From positions 11,034,481 to 11,098,480 of the forward strand of contig CM040448.1 of NCBI GenBank assembly GCA_022749755.1: a stretch of 64,000 bases of DNA. Direction: 5' to 3'. Position numbers and translations under genes: made by a program. Positions 11,830 to 25,500 of the stretch are shown piece by piece. Source of the DNA: Azadirachta indica. Lineage: Eukaryota > Streptophyta > Magnoliopsida > Sapindales > Meliaceae. Under the pieces are notes generated by a model that was not told the DNA's origin, did not search any database, and was given only the letters and a program-made list of their open reading frames with translations. Numbering within the stretch: the stretch's first letter is position 1; each line of letters starts with the position of its first letter.

Positions 11830-13925
11830 AGCATAATCATTATTGGAATGTTGAAGATTTTTTTCTGCATATTGTTGAAGTCTTCCAGATGACTTTTAAG
11901 TAATTAACATACCATGTACAAAATGCTATATGCCATCAATGAGACTGCATGTATGCAACATGAGCCCTAACCCTTTTGATGTCTATCAAGTTTAAGAAGA
12001 TCACATGGATTACATACACCGTTGAATAATTTGCTGATTGATATGGTATCCTATACTTTATGGTTTGCTCCTCAAGAACACATGAACATGACTTGATTAC
12101 GTATTAAAATGCACAAATTAGGGGAATAAGTCTAATTAAATTAAAATATTAACCGAGTGCAATGCAACCCACTTCGTTAGTCTTCCCCAATATCCACAGT
12201 ACAAGAGTAAGAACCAAAAAATTCCATAGTGTCAAACCTAAGCAATTGCAAGCAGATAATGCCAAACTGACACTCATCGTTATTTTTCTAGAGAGATAGA
12301 TACGTATTCAATCAGGCAACTAATAAATCCCAGATTCAATGCCAATTCGTTTTTCTTGCCAGAACATTTTATACATTTTGTGTGGAAAATTGATGGGGCA
12401 ATGGCCTTCTTCAGCCGACGTCTAACAAGTCAAGCTGTCTATAACTAATTTTGGCTTATCGATATTTACTCTGGCTGCTTGACTAAGTAAGGTGACTAAC
12501 CGCAAATCATGCTGTCAATATGAACCAGAAAGATATCAGTTAATCAAAATTCGCAGCCGCCTCACAATCCAATCACATTGCAATACCAGTTCTCAACGTT
12601 ATTAGACTGCATACAACATCAAAACGTATTTAAATTATGTATAACATTCTACTAGTAACACAAAAAGTCTACCCTACCACTTCCTTGATTCATCCAAGCG
12701 TTTAAGCACAATCGACGTAGCCACCTCAGATCACACCTTATTTTATGTAAAAATAGATGGCCATTTCACGCATGTGCTTGCTCTCTCTTTGAGTTTGAAC
12801 CAATAGTAGCATATGCATTAAATGAAAGGGTATATTTATTTCCTTGTTAACTGATATTTGACTCCAATTTACATAAATAACTATTTTCATAAAATTCTGT
12901 TATAACTAACCAAGAAAAGAATGTTTTGACTAAAATCCCTCCATAGCTGTAAAACACTAACCAAAGGTTGGCATTTTCCCAGTGCTATTGCTAAAAAGTA
13001 AACTGTTTCAAAGAAAAAGATAATTTCTTTATATTACGTAATTTGGAATACAAAAAGTTTCTTTTTATTATAAAATATGTACACTTTCGAATAAAATTTA
13101 TTATAAATATAAATTATGTACACTTTTGAATAAAAAGAAACTTTTTTAGTACAAAAAATAGATAATTTCGAATAAGAAGAAAATTTTCTTTCATAAAAAA
13201 GTGTGCACTTTTCAATAAATAAGATGAAGTTTTATAGTGATAGAAAATAGGCAATTTTTTTAATAAAAAGTGTGAGTACTTTTAAGCGGAAAAAAAACAA
13301 TTTCTAGTACTATTATACTAAACAGTAGGCAATTTTTTCTTATCATATAAAGTGCAAACACTTTTAAGAACAAAGAAATTTTTTAGTGTTAAGCTCTTCC
13401 TAGTTAAAGCAATTTTTTTTTCTCACTAAAAAGTGTTTCTTCTTATTTGAAAATCTGGAATTTTCGACATTTTCAAATAAATTAAAACTTTCTTCTTGTT
13501 CAAAAATGCATGCTAGAAAATGCCCACTTTTGATTAATGTTTTGTAGGAAATCAAATGGGCTATCAAAAAAATTTCCCTTAAATCAAATATTTACAATAT
13601 CTAAAAAAATACATTATCTTCTTCGAGTAAACAAGGAACCTAAGAGCAATGCTGAGCCGTACAGACAATTCAACTCTCTTAACAGTCTATTAGCGCAGAA
13701 ATATTGTATGTCCTAACGCAGCAACACCTTGCTGGAAAATGGTCAGTCTTGGTATCTCCAGAAATCTCCAAAACCACCATTGATGCACAATCAAATTCTT
13801 CAAAGAGTGTTGGCTTTCTCATTAATGCAGCTTATGATGACCTTAGAGTCATCTTGTCCTTGAATTGACCATTTGCTTCATCATCAGATTTTGGGAAATC
13901 TCATCAAATCAAGGATTTACCATAA
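11830..13925. other. Intergenic spacer between RECA3 and the glucanases
   Basis: No gene seen. At about 13020-13410 there is a degenerate tandem array built on AAAAGTGTNNACTTTT-like units alternating with poly-A stretches, with a loose period near 60 bp. The rest is AT-rich unique DNA. Confidence 0.5.
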
Positions 13926-16900
13926 TTACAATTCCCTGTCGAACAAGTGTTTCCTTAAGATCATGACTATCTTTTCCAGAATGTTAATATTTTCAACCAA
14001 ATACTGTTCAGCTGAATATCTATCCCTGAATACCTCCCTTCTTATGATGTAGTTACTTCCTTCTTTCAGAATGACTCCATGTTCACAAGCCAATTCAAAG
14101 ATCTCAGGTACACAGTAGAAGCCTTTCCCAAACTCTATCATGAGGTCAGCTTTCTTCATTGCAGGTGCCAATTTATTTTTCACCACTTGCACGCTAACTT
14201 CAACACCAGTTTTCTGAAGAAGAGGACACCAAAAATATGAACCCAATGACTGAAGAAACAACTACATGAATGCAGAACGATCTTCAAGCTAAAAGTTAGA
14301 CCATAACAAAAATAATAAATAAACAGCTGGGGGACAACAAGAATGATGTAGCAGGGAAGAATTTAGAGAAGATAAAAATCAACTGCTAATCAATGTACAG
14401 GAAAGAAAAGATAATATATGCGACATCATGGGGTATTCTTTTATTTAAATGAAATGCAATCAGAAGTCCATATGAGTAACTGGATAAATTTTTCATGTTA
14501 TCTAAGACTAAGATGAATGAAGGAGCTTACAATCAAATAGTCAAATTTTTCATGTTTTTTGGGATTTTGAATATATTATGCACTTGCACTGAAAATGAAA
14601 GCATTTTGTGTTCATCTTCCTAGGAAAATAAGCACTCTGGCTGCTATCATTTCATTACTTTTAAGTTCTTTTATGATTCATGAGAAGACCAAGACCAAGG
14701 ATGCAGTAAATGGGATATATTTTTAATTAGTGAGAAAAAAAAAAATTTGAAACAAAATAAAATTGCAATAAGATGATTTAAAAGGATCGTTGGAAGGAAG
14801 ATAAAATATTTTCTTAGAAAAACCACATAGCTACTTCCAAATTAGCTTACACACAAACTTGAGAAGAATGAAGGACTAGGGTTATCAATATCATCGACTT
14901 AAGCGAAATGATCTCAAGAATTACATTATGCTTATTCATGATCCTTACTGATGCTGGACCAGAATTTATACCTTATCTTCAGTGTTGAACAATCTCGTCC
15001 TCATCATTCTTAAACGTAGAGCAGCATAAAATTTCAATGCATTTCCGCCACAAGTAACCTCATCCATATGTCCAAAACCCAGACCTGATTTTGCGGTAAA
15101 TCTAACCTAAATATAGAAGACAGTCAGGACTGTTAGTGCCATATCTTCTACAATAAGTTACAGTGTATGTCATAAAAGTAGAAAAGAAGTTCAAAAACTT
15201 TTAGTAACAGCACTTCAACCTGATTGAGGAAAATAATAAGAGTACGAGACTGGCACAATGAATAATGAATTTTTCTAAGCGCCTGTGTCATTATTCTTGA
15301 TTGCACATCACCATACGTGCTACTTATAGGAACATCAATTTCACACTTGGGGACAAGGGCAGCAACCTGTGAAAACCATGCATGTAGGAAAAAGGTGAAA
15401 AAATGAGGCAATAACAGTAGAAAAATATCAGTAACCATCAACATTTACAAGCAACAAGAGTCAATGTTGCAAGGGCATGCCTAGGCAAGTGCAAAATGAA
15501 GTGCCAAAGTGGAAAAATATCCACATGAACATTGGCATGCATCAACAATGGCATTCTCAGATTTTAGATGTCAAACAACCTATATCTAATGTTGCGAAAT
15601 TGATCACTTTGACCCGCAAAACCACTCAGAACACACACACACACACACACACAAAAAACAGACACAGGAAATCTCAAACAAGAAGAGATTAAATCTTATT
15701 TTTCATCAGCTAAGTTGCTTCTATAAGCTCTGCTACGAATTTTTTCTATCTTGTATTTGACTTCAAGATATACTAAATTTCCTGGATAAAATTAGACTTT
15801 TCTGAAAAAAATTTTACTAATAAGAAAGACGAAACTTTTTGAGCAGTAGAAGGGATGATGGGTGTATATAGAGTGAAATAGACTTTTAAAGAACGGAGGA
15901 GATCAATAAACATTGTTATTACAGGAAAGAACCACTTACCCACAATATGATATTTTTTGCTTAGGCCCAAACCTGCAAAATTTTGCTTTAGGAATCAACT
16001 AAAAGGCCTTATAAAGCGAAGTGAGGCACTCTCACACAACTCACCTCATCCATCTAAGGCCTAAAGTTTTGTGGCCGGAAGAATGTTGGATTTTCAATAT
16101 TACAATCTCACCCTCTAAATGCGCACAGAGCTTTGTTTGTGCTAGGCCCAGAGGGTATACAACTGATGTGAACTCTTTTGGTCACCCTAGGCAGCATGGA
16201 CTCCAATATCATTTGTAACAACTTGCTTCTACTAAGCATGATATTGTCTGCTTTGGACCTCAACGCATAAAATTTACCTAAAGGACCTTATTACAGGCAA
16301 TGCGGGACTCTGACACTCCACTCTCACCCTCATCCATCGTGGCCATCCACTCTGTGCCCAAGGAATTTTAGATCTTTGGTGTTACAGAACTAGGATTGCA
16401 TCCACCTTTTGTATTGCTATCACTCGACCTAAAGATTTGAACTTTTAAGGGTTCAAACAAAAATATTTAAGCTCTAAGAAGCACCTTCACATGCATGACT
16501 GATACCAAATGGACTTATTACATGGACCAAGCACATAAAGACAAGACAAATAAAAGCACAAACAAAGACAAAAACAAATATAAAGGCAAATCACATGGAG
16601 ATTCAAACACAAAAGCTCTTGGACAAAACTGGTTTTGATATCACGTTAAGTTACCATTTGACCAAAAAGCTGACTAATAAAGGTAAGGTTCCAAACAGTA
16701 GTATGAAGCTCAAAGATGTTTAATTTATCTCTATCAATGGCATTTCAGTTTCCTTTCAAAGTTACATTAATATACAATGAATGACTTACACTATCAACCA
16801 CAATTACATCTAAGGATCCACTTCTGGTCAGTGTATTAACCACATTCAGCAAATTTTCAGCAGAATCAGGACGTGATATCAGAAGATTTTCTGTGTCTAC

Positions 16901-19900
16901 ACCCATTGCTTCTGCAAGGGAAGGATCTAATGCATTCTCTACATCAAGATATGCACAGTATCCTGCCAAAAAGATAATTCAGAAAAGCAGAGAAAATCTT
17001 AGATCCCAAGCAAACCACATACAGAACAGTAAGTTGCCAAATGGAAATAATAACATTCCTTTCACATTACCAATACAAGTCATAAAGGCCAAGCCAAGTC
17101 AAATGAGTAAATAAATAGCTAGAACATTGGAAACAAATTCGTAACATACACGTTTTTTTTTTTTTTTTTTTTGTCTTTAGTAGCCAAGTTCTCAGAAAAG
17201 TAATGATATGTCTTTCTTAAATGGTGAGGCTCTGCCACAACCACAGAGACTAAATAAGTATTTCTTTCTCACTCAAACCCAGATGAGTCAGTAGGAAAAT
17301 ATTTCAAGTATTTGAAAAATATTGCTCTCAATTAGCCATAAGAAAAAAACAGGGTCTATATTGCTTATAATAATTTGGGTTAAAACAAAGTGATGCACAT
17401 CATAAAATACAATTCTAATTACAAACTATAAGAAAGCAAAATCAGTATGCACCTCCAAGCTTTTGAGCTTCCTTGATAACATGAAGCGCTAGCGTTGTCT
17501 TCCCAGATGCTTCTCGCCCATATATTTCTACGATTCTTCCCTACAGAGAGCAAGGTAGATCTCTCGCCAAAGTTAGACATTTATAATTTCTAATTGTAGC
17601 TAAAGTTAAATGAATATGAATACAGCAGCCTCTTACTGAATAACTTTCATGTAAAAGCAACTTCTACATATATATAACACATTAAAACATTTCTATGTAC
17701 ACATTCAGTCTCGAATTGCCATGCAAGAAAAATTATGAGTTGAGCACTGATACAGCAGCCATCATTCAATTCCCTGAACATTCATCACCAAATTAGAGAT
17801 AAATGAAGATTTAAGCTGTCAGAGAGAATTGTGGACAAGTCATGTAAGAAAAGTCACATTAATTCAAGGAACATTTCCATTCCGGTTCAAACAGTAGCTA
17901 ATGGATTTCTAAAGTGTTTGCAGCAAGTAGGCTATGGTCTAACAAGCAACAAACCAAATTCGGCAGACAAGCAAATCTTGCCTTAATCAATGAAATTAAG
18001 GATCTATATAAAATATAATATTTTCCAACCAAAGCATTAAGAAATTGAATTCCAAGCATGTTGGAGAACATACTGAAGTAAAAGTTCCCATATTTGGTTT
18101 CGGTATCAATTTTTGGCTTAACTAATATCAACAAGAACACAAGTAAATAAAATTTTACTTTCAAATAATTATGGCAACAGAAACCTCTTGCAATGCTCCT
18201 ATTGATCTGGCTCATGAGCTCTAACAGTTTCAGAAACACTTCCTTTTGCCAATGGAGACTTAGGGGTGTGCTTGGATATGACTAGTGCAAAACATCTAGA
18301 GAAAGAACATATAGGAAACAGCCAAGTCACAATCTACGAAAATTCAGGTTTAAAAATAAAGAGAAAACTCAAGAAACAAAACCTTCACAGAAAAGTATGT
18401 ATCTGTAAAGAAAGACTGGTGGCAATAGTATCAATGTTTGGTATCGAATTGACAGTAAACATTAAGCAAGGATTTAATAGTAATACTTGGGTTCCAACCT
18501 GCTACAATATGCAAATAGTCATTTAAACCTAGCAGGGATAAGTTTTTTTAGATAAGGACAAATGCTCCAATGTCAAGAATAGGTAGTGGTAAAATGCAGC
18601 GGTCCACCACATTTCAACTAACAAACTTATCAAAGAGGCCAAAAAGAAATCCTAAGATTGTCCGACACAATACTAGCTTTGTAATGTCTGGACAGATAGA
18701 GTATGCATCAGCTGAACACTCTGTAACTTTGTCATCTCCATCAGAGAAGTGAAAAATTGGTACAACAGATCTTTGAAGTGTCATTTACAGAAAATCTATT
18801 CCATGTGTATGTATGCAGCATATACTTATCTTAGAACAAGGGGAAATAAGACACAAATGCTGTTTCAGCCAATCACCTTTGGTAATCCTCCAATCCCAAG
18901 TGCTAGGTCAAGTTTTAAAGAGCCTGTCGATATCACAGGAGCACGCCTTGAGCTAAAAAATCGCTTCAAAGATAACATAGACTCTCTACCAAAATCATCA
19001 GCAAGCTGTGAGAGAGCCACACGAAGTGCATTATCTTTCTCCACTGATTTGACTTCATCATAGGGTTCATCACGTTCAAATTCGAGGCTTCAACTGAAAG
19101 TATATAAGCATTCAGTTATAAAAGTTAGACCAAGTTACTGATGCAAGACTAACAAATCTAGCGTACAGCTAAGAACCTTCCATATGACCTGTAAGCAAGT
19201 TTTATTCAAGAACGAAGTTTCTGTTCAACCGTTGTTTTTGCAGGAATGCACTATTTACTTCAATTAAATGAAGAGAGCCCAAATATATGGTAGTCACGAT
19301 AGATTTTCTGAAACAAATTATAATCCTAGGAGACAGTAAAATTTTAGCACTAATTATTAGAAAATGAAACGGTTAATAAATTAAATATGTTTTCTAAATC
19401 CACATATGTGTCAGGAGATCAATCTTGCGTTGTTGGAAAAGCTTATTTTTCAGGACTACTGACAAGTACTGCCCCGTAAAAAAATGCAATCACTTGCTGG
19501 ATAAGTCAATGCCAAGCAATCATTCATATTGAGAGTACCTAAAAAGTAACAGCAGCATTTACTTCTCCAAGAACACAACAGATCCAACTGACACTCCTAT
19601 TCTACACTCAGCTGCTACTGTAACCATAATTATATTAAGAACTATCCATTTTAAAGATGCATTCCAAAATCCACAACACCATCCCATGATAAATACGTCT
19701 AATAATAACTGGCCAAGCCCTCATTCATGGTGAACCAATTCACAACAATTTTTTATGTCAAGAGAGACGGGGGAGAGAGAGAAATGATTTGTCGCCAATT
19801 ACCTGCAGAAGAAAGACTGTGGGTGTTCATTCCACTATGAGTAATTGCTCCTCTTCCTCTGTTCTGGAAGAAAGCAGAAATGACCAGAAGTGAAATGAGA

Positions 19901-21352
19901 TATATAAAAATCCACGTAATTCGTGGTAAAACTATATTAATTTTTCAAATCTTCAAGCTAAAAGACAAAGAAAACATAACGCATTTAACAAAAGACACTA
20001 ATTGAATGAATGATTTCATGAAGGAGAAAAACATGAGCATATCACTAATGAATTACGATGTCATAAAAGTTCAAAATTGGCGTAAAGTTATAACTCTTTG
20101 TTATTCCTTTGATGGGTTCATAAAGTTAAGGCTCACGGTGATAGAGACATTTCTCCTATATTGCCCGCATCATATGTAATAGAACTTAAATTAATCATGG
20201 TTAACATCACTGACCTTGTGAACAATCTGGCTCAAAATACAAGTAGACTAAGGTGGTTTTGAAATTTTCCAGAAATCCTCCTGGAATTTGACAGAAAACT
20301 CACTTAGATTTTTGTTAAATTTTGTTAAAAGCCTTCCTCATAAGAGAGGTTTCTGATGAATTGTTTACTCACTTTATTCTACATGATATCATCCCAATCA
20401 TTCAGTCAACACTAGAAAAAAAATGCATCTCTTCCAAGCTAAAATAAGTCAAAAATCTAGGCAGCGAATCCCTGCAGCAGTCATATTCTTATAGCTAATA
20501 TTTTATAAAGAGAAAATAATTTAACAATAGTTGGTACCACATGCATAATGAATATGCAGACTACTGATTATCTCTAATTAAATTGTGCAGCCAACATTTC
20601 ACAAATGGATAGTATGTCTTAACTACAAAAGTGAGTGGACTACTGCAATCAGACTGTTGTAGCAAGTGCCCTTACAGTTCATTCTAAGGTTTAAGATTAC
20701 CTTAATCCTATCCTATGATATTATGACTCCAGATCAACTTGTTCCTATTTCAAATTTTATTCCAAGCCAATTATTCTTCACCAAGAAAAGACTAGGCTCT
20801 TTTTTTTCTGACTTTGTTCATCTATCATTTCAACTTGCAAACACAGATACTTTTCAGAAGAGTATTCCCCAGAAATCCAATAACTAAATGATTAATCCTA
20901 ATATTCCCTAATCATCAGTTTCTCAATTCAATAACACAAAAAAGAGTAACCCACATCCTCCTAATTTATTAAAAAAAATAAAAAAGAAAAAGAAAATCCT
21001 CCTCAACATCACTACCGATGTGAAGTCATAACCATTAGCTGTAGTTTACATTAACAGACACTGATACAAATGCAAATATACATACACATACGCACTCGTA
21101 TGCATAAATGTTCAAGGCATTACAATTTCTTTTAATGAAAAGCAAACTCTGCAGTAAATAAAAAGGAACAAGTAGCTTGAGAAACATACCCCACTGGCTT
21201 ACCAGCAACTTCCATAAGAAAGTTGAACAAAATCATATGAACCATTAAGGAAAAGATATTATGAGAAACACCTTAGATGAAGAAGGTAAGAAAGCGAAGA
21301 AGCGAGGTCCTCCTGAGGAACTGAGACGAAGAGACTGCAGAAAGCGTGCCAT
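13926..21352 (-). CDS. RECA3: DNA repair protein recA homolog 3, mitochondrial
   Basis: A bacterial-type RecA recombinase; in Arabidopsis RECA3 acts in mitochondria to suppress recombination between short repeats. Minus-strand exons: 21352-21272 ([10 protein letters not shown], Arg/Ser-rich presequence), 19863-19803, 19093-18877, 17540-17453 (Walker [10 protein letters not shown]), 16962-16790 (ends VIVVDS, Walker B), 15366-15220 ([11 protein letters not shown] to FLNQ), 15106-14972 ([23 protein letters not shown]) and 14213-13926 ([10 protein letters not shown] to the stop). The last five junctions keep frame exactly. Odd: the exon 2 to exon 3 join at the plain splice sites shifts frame. The conserved frame (FERDEPYDE, then ALSQLADDF) needs a different acceptor, for example after GATGAAG, or a missed microexon. 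The N-terminal model is therefore provisional. The C-terminus lacks the long acidic tail of bacterial RecA, as in plant RECA3. Confidence 0.88.
15631..15653. repeat. CA dinucleotide microsatellite in a RECA3 intron
   Basis: About eleven uninterrupted CA units lie inside the intron between RECA3 exons 5 and 6. Confidence 0.9.
15914..16386. mobile_element. TRIM-like LTR retroelement in a RECA3 intron
   Basis: Two diverged direct repeats (about 15914-16104 and 16214-16386) begin TGT and end TTACA. They share a GATATTNTNTGCTT.GG core, AAAATTT..CTNNAGGA, a GCCTTAT/ACCTTATTA step and CTCACC..CATCCATC. The 110-bp interior ends CTCCAATATCATT just before the second repeat, matching the CTCTGATACCATT junction of plant TRIM elements. 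There is no coding capacity and no clear target-site duplication. It lies in the intron between RECA3 exons 5 and 6. Confidence 0.6.
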
Positions 21353-22526
21353 TTTTCTCTTGTTACTCCGTTACTGCTTGGGTTTAGGGTTTAACTAAGG
21401 GAGAATTTCTTTTATTTTCTTTTTATTTAAAAAGAAAATTTATAAGTTTGTTTTCAAAGGAGTCGCGCCATCTGCCTCTGCTGGGAGGAAAGAACAAGCT
21501 ATACTAGGCGGCAGTTCCTTTGCTCTGCACCGTTGGTAGTAGGCTTTAGCCGCTCGCAAACGTTAAATGTTTGCATTAATGCCCCTCTTTTTTAGTGTTT
21601 TTCTATTTTGACAATAGTTCTTATATTCTTTCATTCATATCCCTTGTTGACTGTCGTTCTCAGACTTCTTGTGATCATTTATCTTTTTCTTTTTTCTCTT
21701 AATAATGATTTTATGGAATCATAAAAGTACTCTTCAGTTTCACATCTATTTTTTAATTAAAATTTATATTATTGGAGTACTCATATAATAAAAAAATTAT
21801 TAAAATTAAAAAAATTAAATTACATACTCAACTCACAGTACTTAATAATTAAAAATTATACATGTTTAACGAATTTAATTAAAAATAATAATTATCTACC
21901 TCACAGCATTTTTTCTGAATTCATGAAAACTTCTTTATAGAAAAATTTATTAAAAATCTCTTATCCCTTAATATAAATATATATAGAACCTCAAGAAATG
22001 AAAATTATACCAATAGATTTTTATAATACATAATATTTTTAACAAAGTACTGTTGATTATTTAATTGTTGATTATAATTTTGATCTTGAAAATATATATT
22101 TACCGCCAAAATTAAAGTGTTAAAGTTTGATTGTGATACGGATGAATTAAAATTTTTGTAAAATAAAAATATATTTATTTTTTATAAAATATTTCAGTGG
22201 TAATGAAATTATTTCACAAATAATTAATTAATGCTTAATAATTGTTAAATTTTCAGTATAAAATAAAACAAAAATTCGTTGTTTCTCTAATATTGGTATA
22301 TATGTAATTTGCAATATTTTAAAAAAATAAATATAATTATAGATAAGTTTGCAGGGTGCAGAAGATCCGAATGAGTCAAAGGGCTGCAAACGGGTTGGGT
22401 CATACTGCATGGGATGGCAGGCATTTATTAATTTTTTTTGTTATTATTATTTAGCAAGCAAGCGAGCGAAGCAACAGCACACCGGTGTTGACATCTGAAT
22501 TTCGGTTTGAAAGCAGCGAATCGATC
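21353..22526. other. Divergent intergenic region between RECA3 and FAX1
   Basis: RECA3 (minus) and FAX1 (plus) are transcribed away from each other across about 1.2 kb. The RECA3 side is moderately GC-rich to about 21560; the middle is very AT-rich. The segment from about 22340 to 22526 is less AT-rich and is the likely FAX1 promoter and 5' UTR. No other gene seen. Confidence 0.55.
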
Positions 22527-25500
22527 ATGGCGGCGACAAGCTCTCAGCTCTCATGCTTCTCTACGATCAACCGCAAAATTTTCCTCCAACGCCGCTCCAT
22601 TTTATCACCGAGTTTTCGCTCCTCTAAGGTAACTCTCTTGCCAAGAAGAGCTGATATTGGACGACTTTTAATTTTTAAAAATTTAATGTCTTTTTTTGTT
22701 TCACAATGTTCGATCTGGAAGCAATTCTAATATAGCGAAAGAGTTCTTGTTTTTTATTCAATTGTGCTTTTTGATGTTAGGACTGTTAATTTTGTTGTTT
22801 CCATCATAGATGCTTGGATTCTAAAATTTTTTTTGTTTAATTATTACAATTGATTTGCATTGGTTAGTGTTTGCTATGTTGTTTTTGATTGCATTTCTTT
22901 TGCTGCTTGGCAATTGATGGAGTTCCATTAGTCCCATAAGCTTGAGTAAAATGAAGTGTTAAGAGCTAAAAGAAAAGATATTTAAGCTCTTAAACCCTCC
23001 CTAGCATTCAATATTAGCGTTTTTAATCAATAATTTGGTCACATAAATACAATCACTAACCTATTTTCTTTATTTTGTAATTTAGTTAATAGAAATGGGG
23101 TTTAATTATATCAGTTATGTAGGCTATGGTGCTTTGTTGCAGTATCATTGAACATATTGAGCTTCTAAGTAAGGGCGCAATTTATCCTTCAGCTCTAACA
23201 TCTATCACACTTCTTTTTGTTAAGTCCATGCAATATGTGTTAATTTGTTTAACGAAACTTCCTGTGGGACTGTTGAAAATTTTTTGTTGATTAGATAATG
23301 CCACAACTGCATTTATTAGTTTTATTAGATAAATTTGCGTGCGTACCTCGAGTGATTACTTGCAGGTCATAATAAACGTCTCATAATCCTTCTTTGAATG
23401 AATTTAAAAAAACTTTGTATTGTGCAATAATTACACGGAAATGTAACCACTAACTGCTGGTATTTTCCAGTCCTGGGTTTGTACGAGTCTTGAAGGAAGA
23501 AGCACAGAAAGTACAAGTTCTGAGAGTGAAACTACGCTAAGATATACTGCTGATGAACCAAAACCCTTTGTTGAAGGGACAACAAAGTCATATCCAACTA
23601 CGGAAGAGGAACATGCTTCTGGAGAAACAGGGGTAAATGAGCCAGTACAGGATGGCGGCATCACACAACCAAAAAAGGCAGCAAAAATCCATGATTTCTG
23701 TTTTGGGATCCCTTATGGTGAGTGCACTTTGTTTTGTCAAAAAGCTTTTAACATTTAACTTTTGGGTTCGGAGAGGCCTGTAAAGGAGTCACATCTTCTT
23801 CATAAACCTTATTTTATATTGTTGAAGGGTTCACTGAACTTGGTTTCTGTAGCCTGATTATGTAATTGAGTTTATCATTTATGCACTTATGCAGCAAACT
23901 CTTATACTTCAGGAGAAGTCATCATTTGACATGTTTTATTAAAGATCCATACATAAATGCAGCTCTGTGTTGTGTACCCTTGAATATACATACTTCAGGA
24001 GTCTTTCTGTCAAATCATTAAGGTTTTTTTTTTGTAATTTATTTATGTATCGAATAGGTGCTTCTTGATCTTATGAAACCTGCCAAAAATATAAGGGGGG
24101 AGAAACTTGGCTTGCCCCCTGCTTGCATAATCATGATCCTCTATAGTAAGACATTCTTGCAAAGAGTATTTGGAATATTGCCCATGAAACAGAAATATCC
24201 TGAGTAACAGTATCAAGGTCAAAAGCAAACTGAGCTAAACCAGCCATAGCATAACTAAATATCCATTTTCATTGCCCTTCTGGTATGGGATCTTGTATAA
24301 TTGTATTACTTGCTCAATTTATAATAGAAATAAAATTTTCTTCCAAGCTTCGTCCTTTTCCCTTGTTCTAGGCACGCTTCCCCTTGTATACCTCCATGAA
24401 ACCTTTTGCACTTCCTTTCCCATCATTTTTTATCTATTCAACAGTTTAATTTTTGAAAATGCAAGTAAATAATGTTGATATTATGTCTCTACTACCATAT
24501 TACATAAATGTCTCTATTTACTTGCTCCTTGTCTTTTAAAGCGTTTGTAGAATAACGTAGGTGGACTTACTAGTGAAAGTTAAAATCTATTTTGTCACAG
24601 GTGGCCTTGTTCTAGGTGGAGGACTTCTTGGTCTTATATTCTCAAGAAATCCCCTGACTTTAAGAACTGTCGGGATTGGAGGTGCTTTGCTAGCCCTCAG
24701 CACCTTCAGCTTAAAGATCTGGAGGCAAGGAAAATCAAGTTTACCATTCATACTAGGACAAGCAGGTAAGAACTTGCAGTAACATTATGCCTTGTCTTCT
24801 CCAAAATATATATGTTTGAGATTTCTCGTTTCATTTCTTTCTGGTTAGATATTCTTCCTTCAAATCACAAAGTTTGGAGAGTTAACTCTTAAAAAATAGA
24901 TAAGCAAGAAATGGCTACATTTCTTTCGAGCTTTTGACATAGTAGTTCTGATTTTATGAAGAAGTTTGCATTTTTCCTTCATATTCCAATTCCAATCATA
25001 GAAGTGAGACTTAGATGGAGATGACACCATACACTTGAGTTTATTTTGATGCTTCTATGGTGTCCATTTCATTACACTACATAGTGGTGAAGTACTTATA
25101 AAGACTGCCGGATGTCGATAGAGTAGAAGAAAATATCACATATACTTGAGTTTATTTTGATCCTTCTATGGAGTCCATTGCATTACATTGTGGTGTACTT
25201 TTAAAAACAGCATGATGCTTGGAGGGTAGAAAAACTTATCGCGTCAGTTGAAACCTTGTCCAATAAAAAAGCAAAGTATATGACGTTGTTGTGAAATAAA
25301 TATTTTCAACTCTGTGGTACATATGATGTAAGATCAGTAAAAGAAGGAGAGAAAACAGGAAAAAGGAATAGAAATTGGAGAGAGAAAGAGAGAAGAGAAA
25401 CAAAAATAGAATTTAGAGAAAGATTATAAAGAAAAATGGTGTAATGTTTCCATCATTTCAGAACATAATTGTAATGGCTAAGTTGTAAACAAAATGGAAA

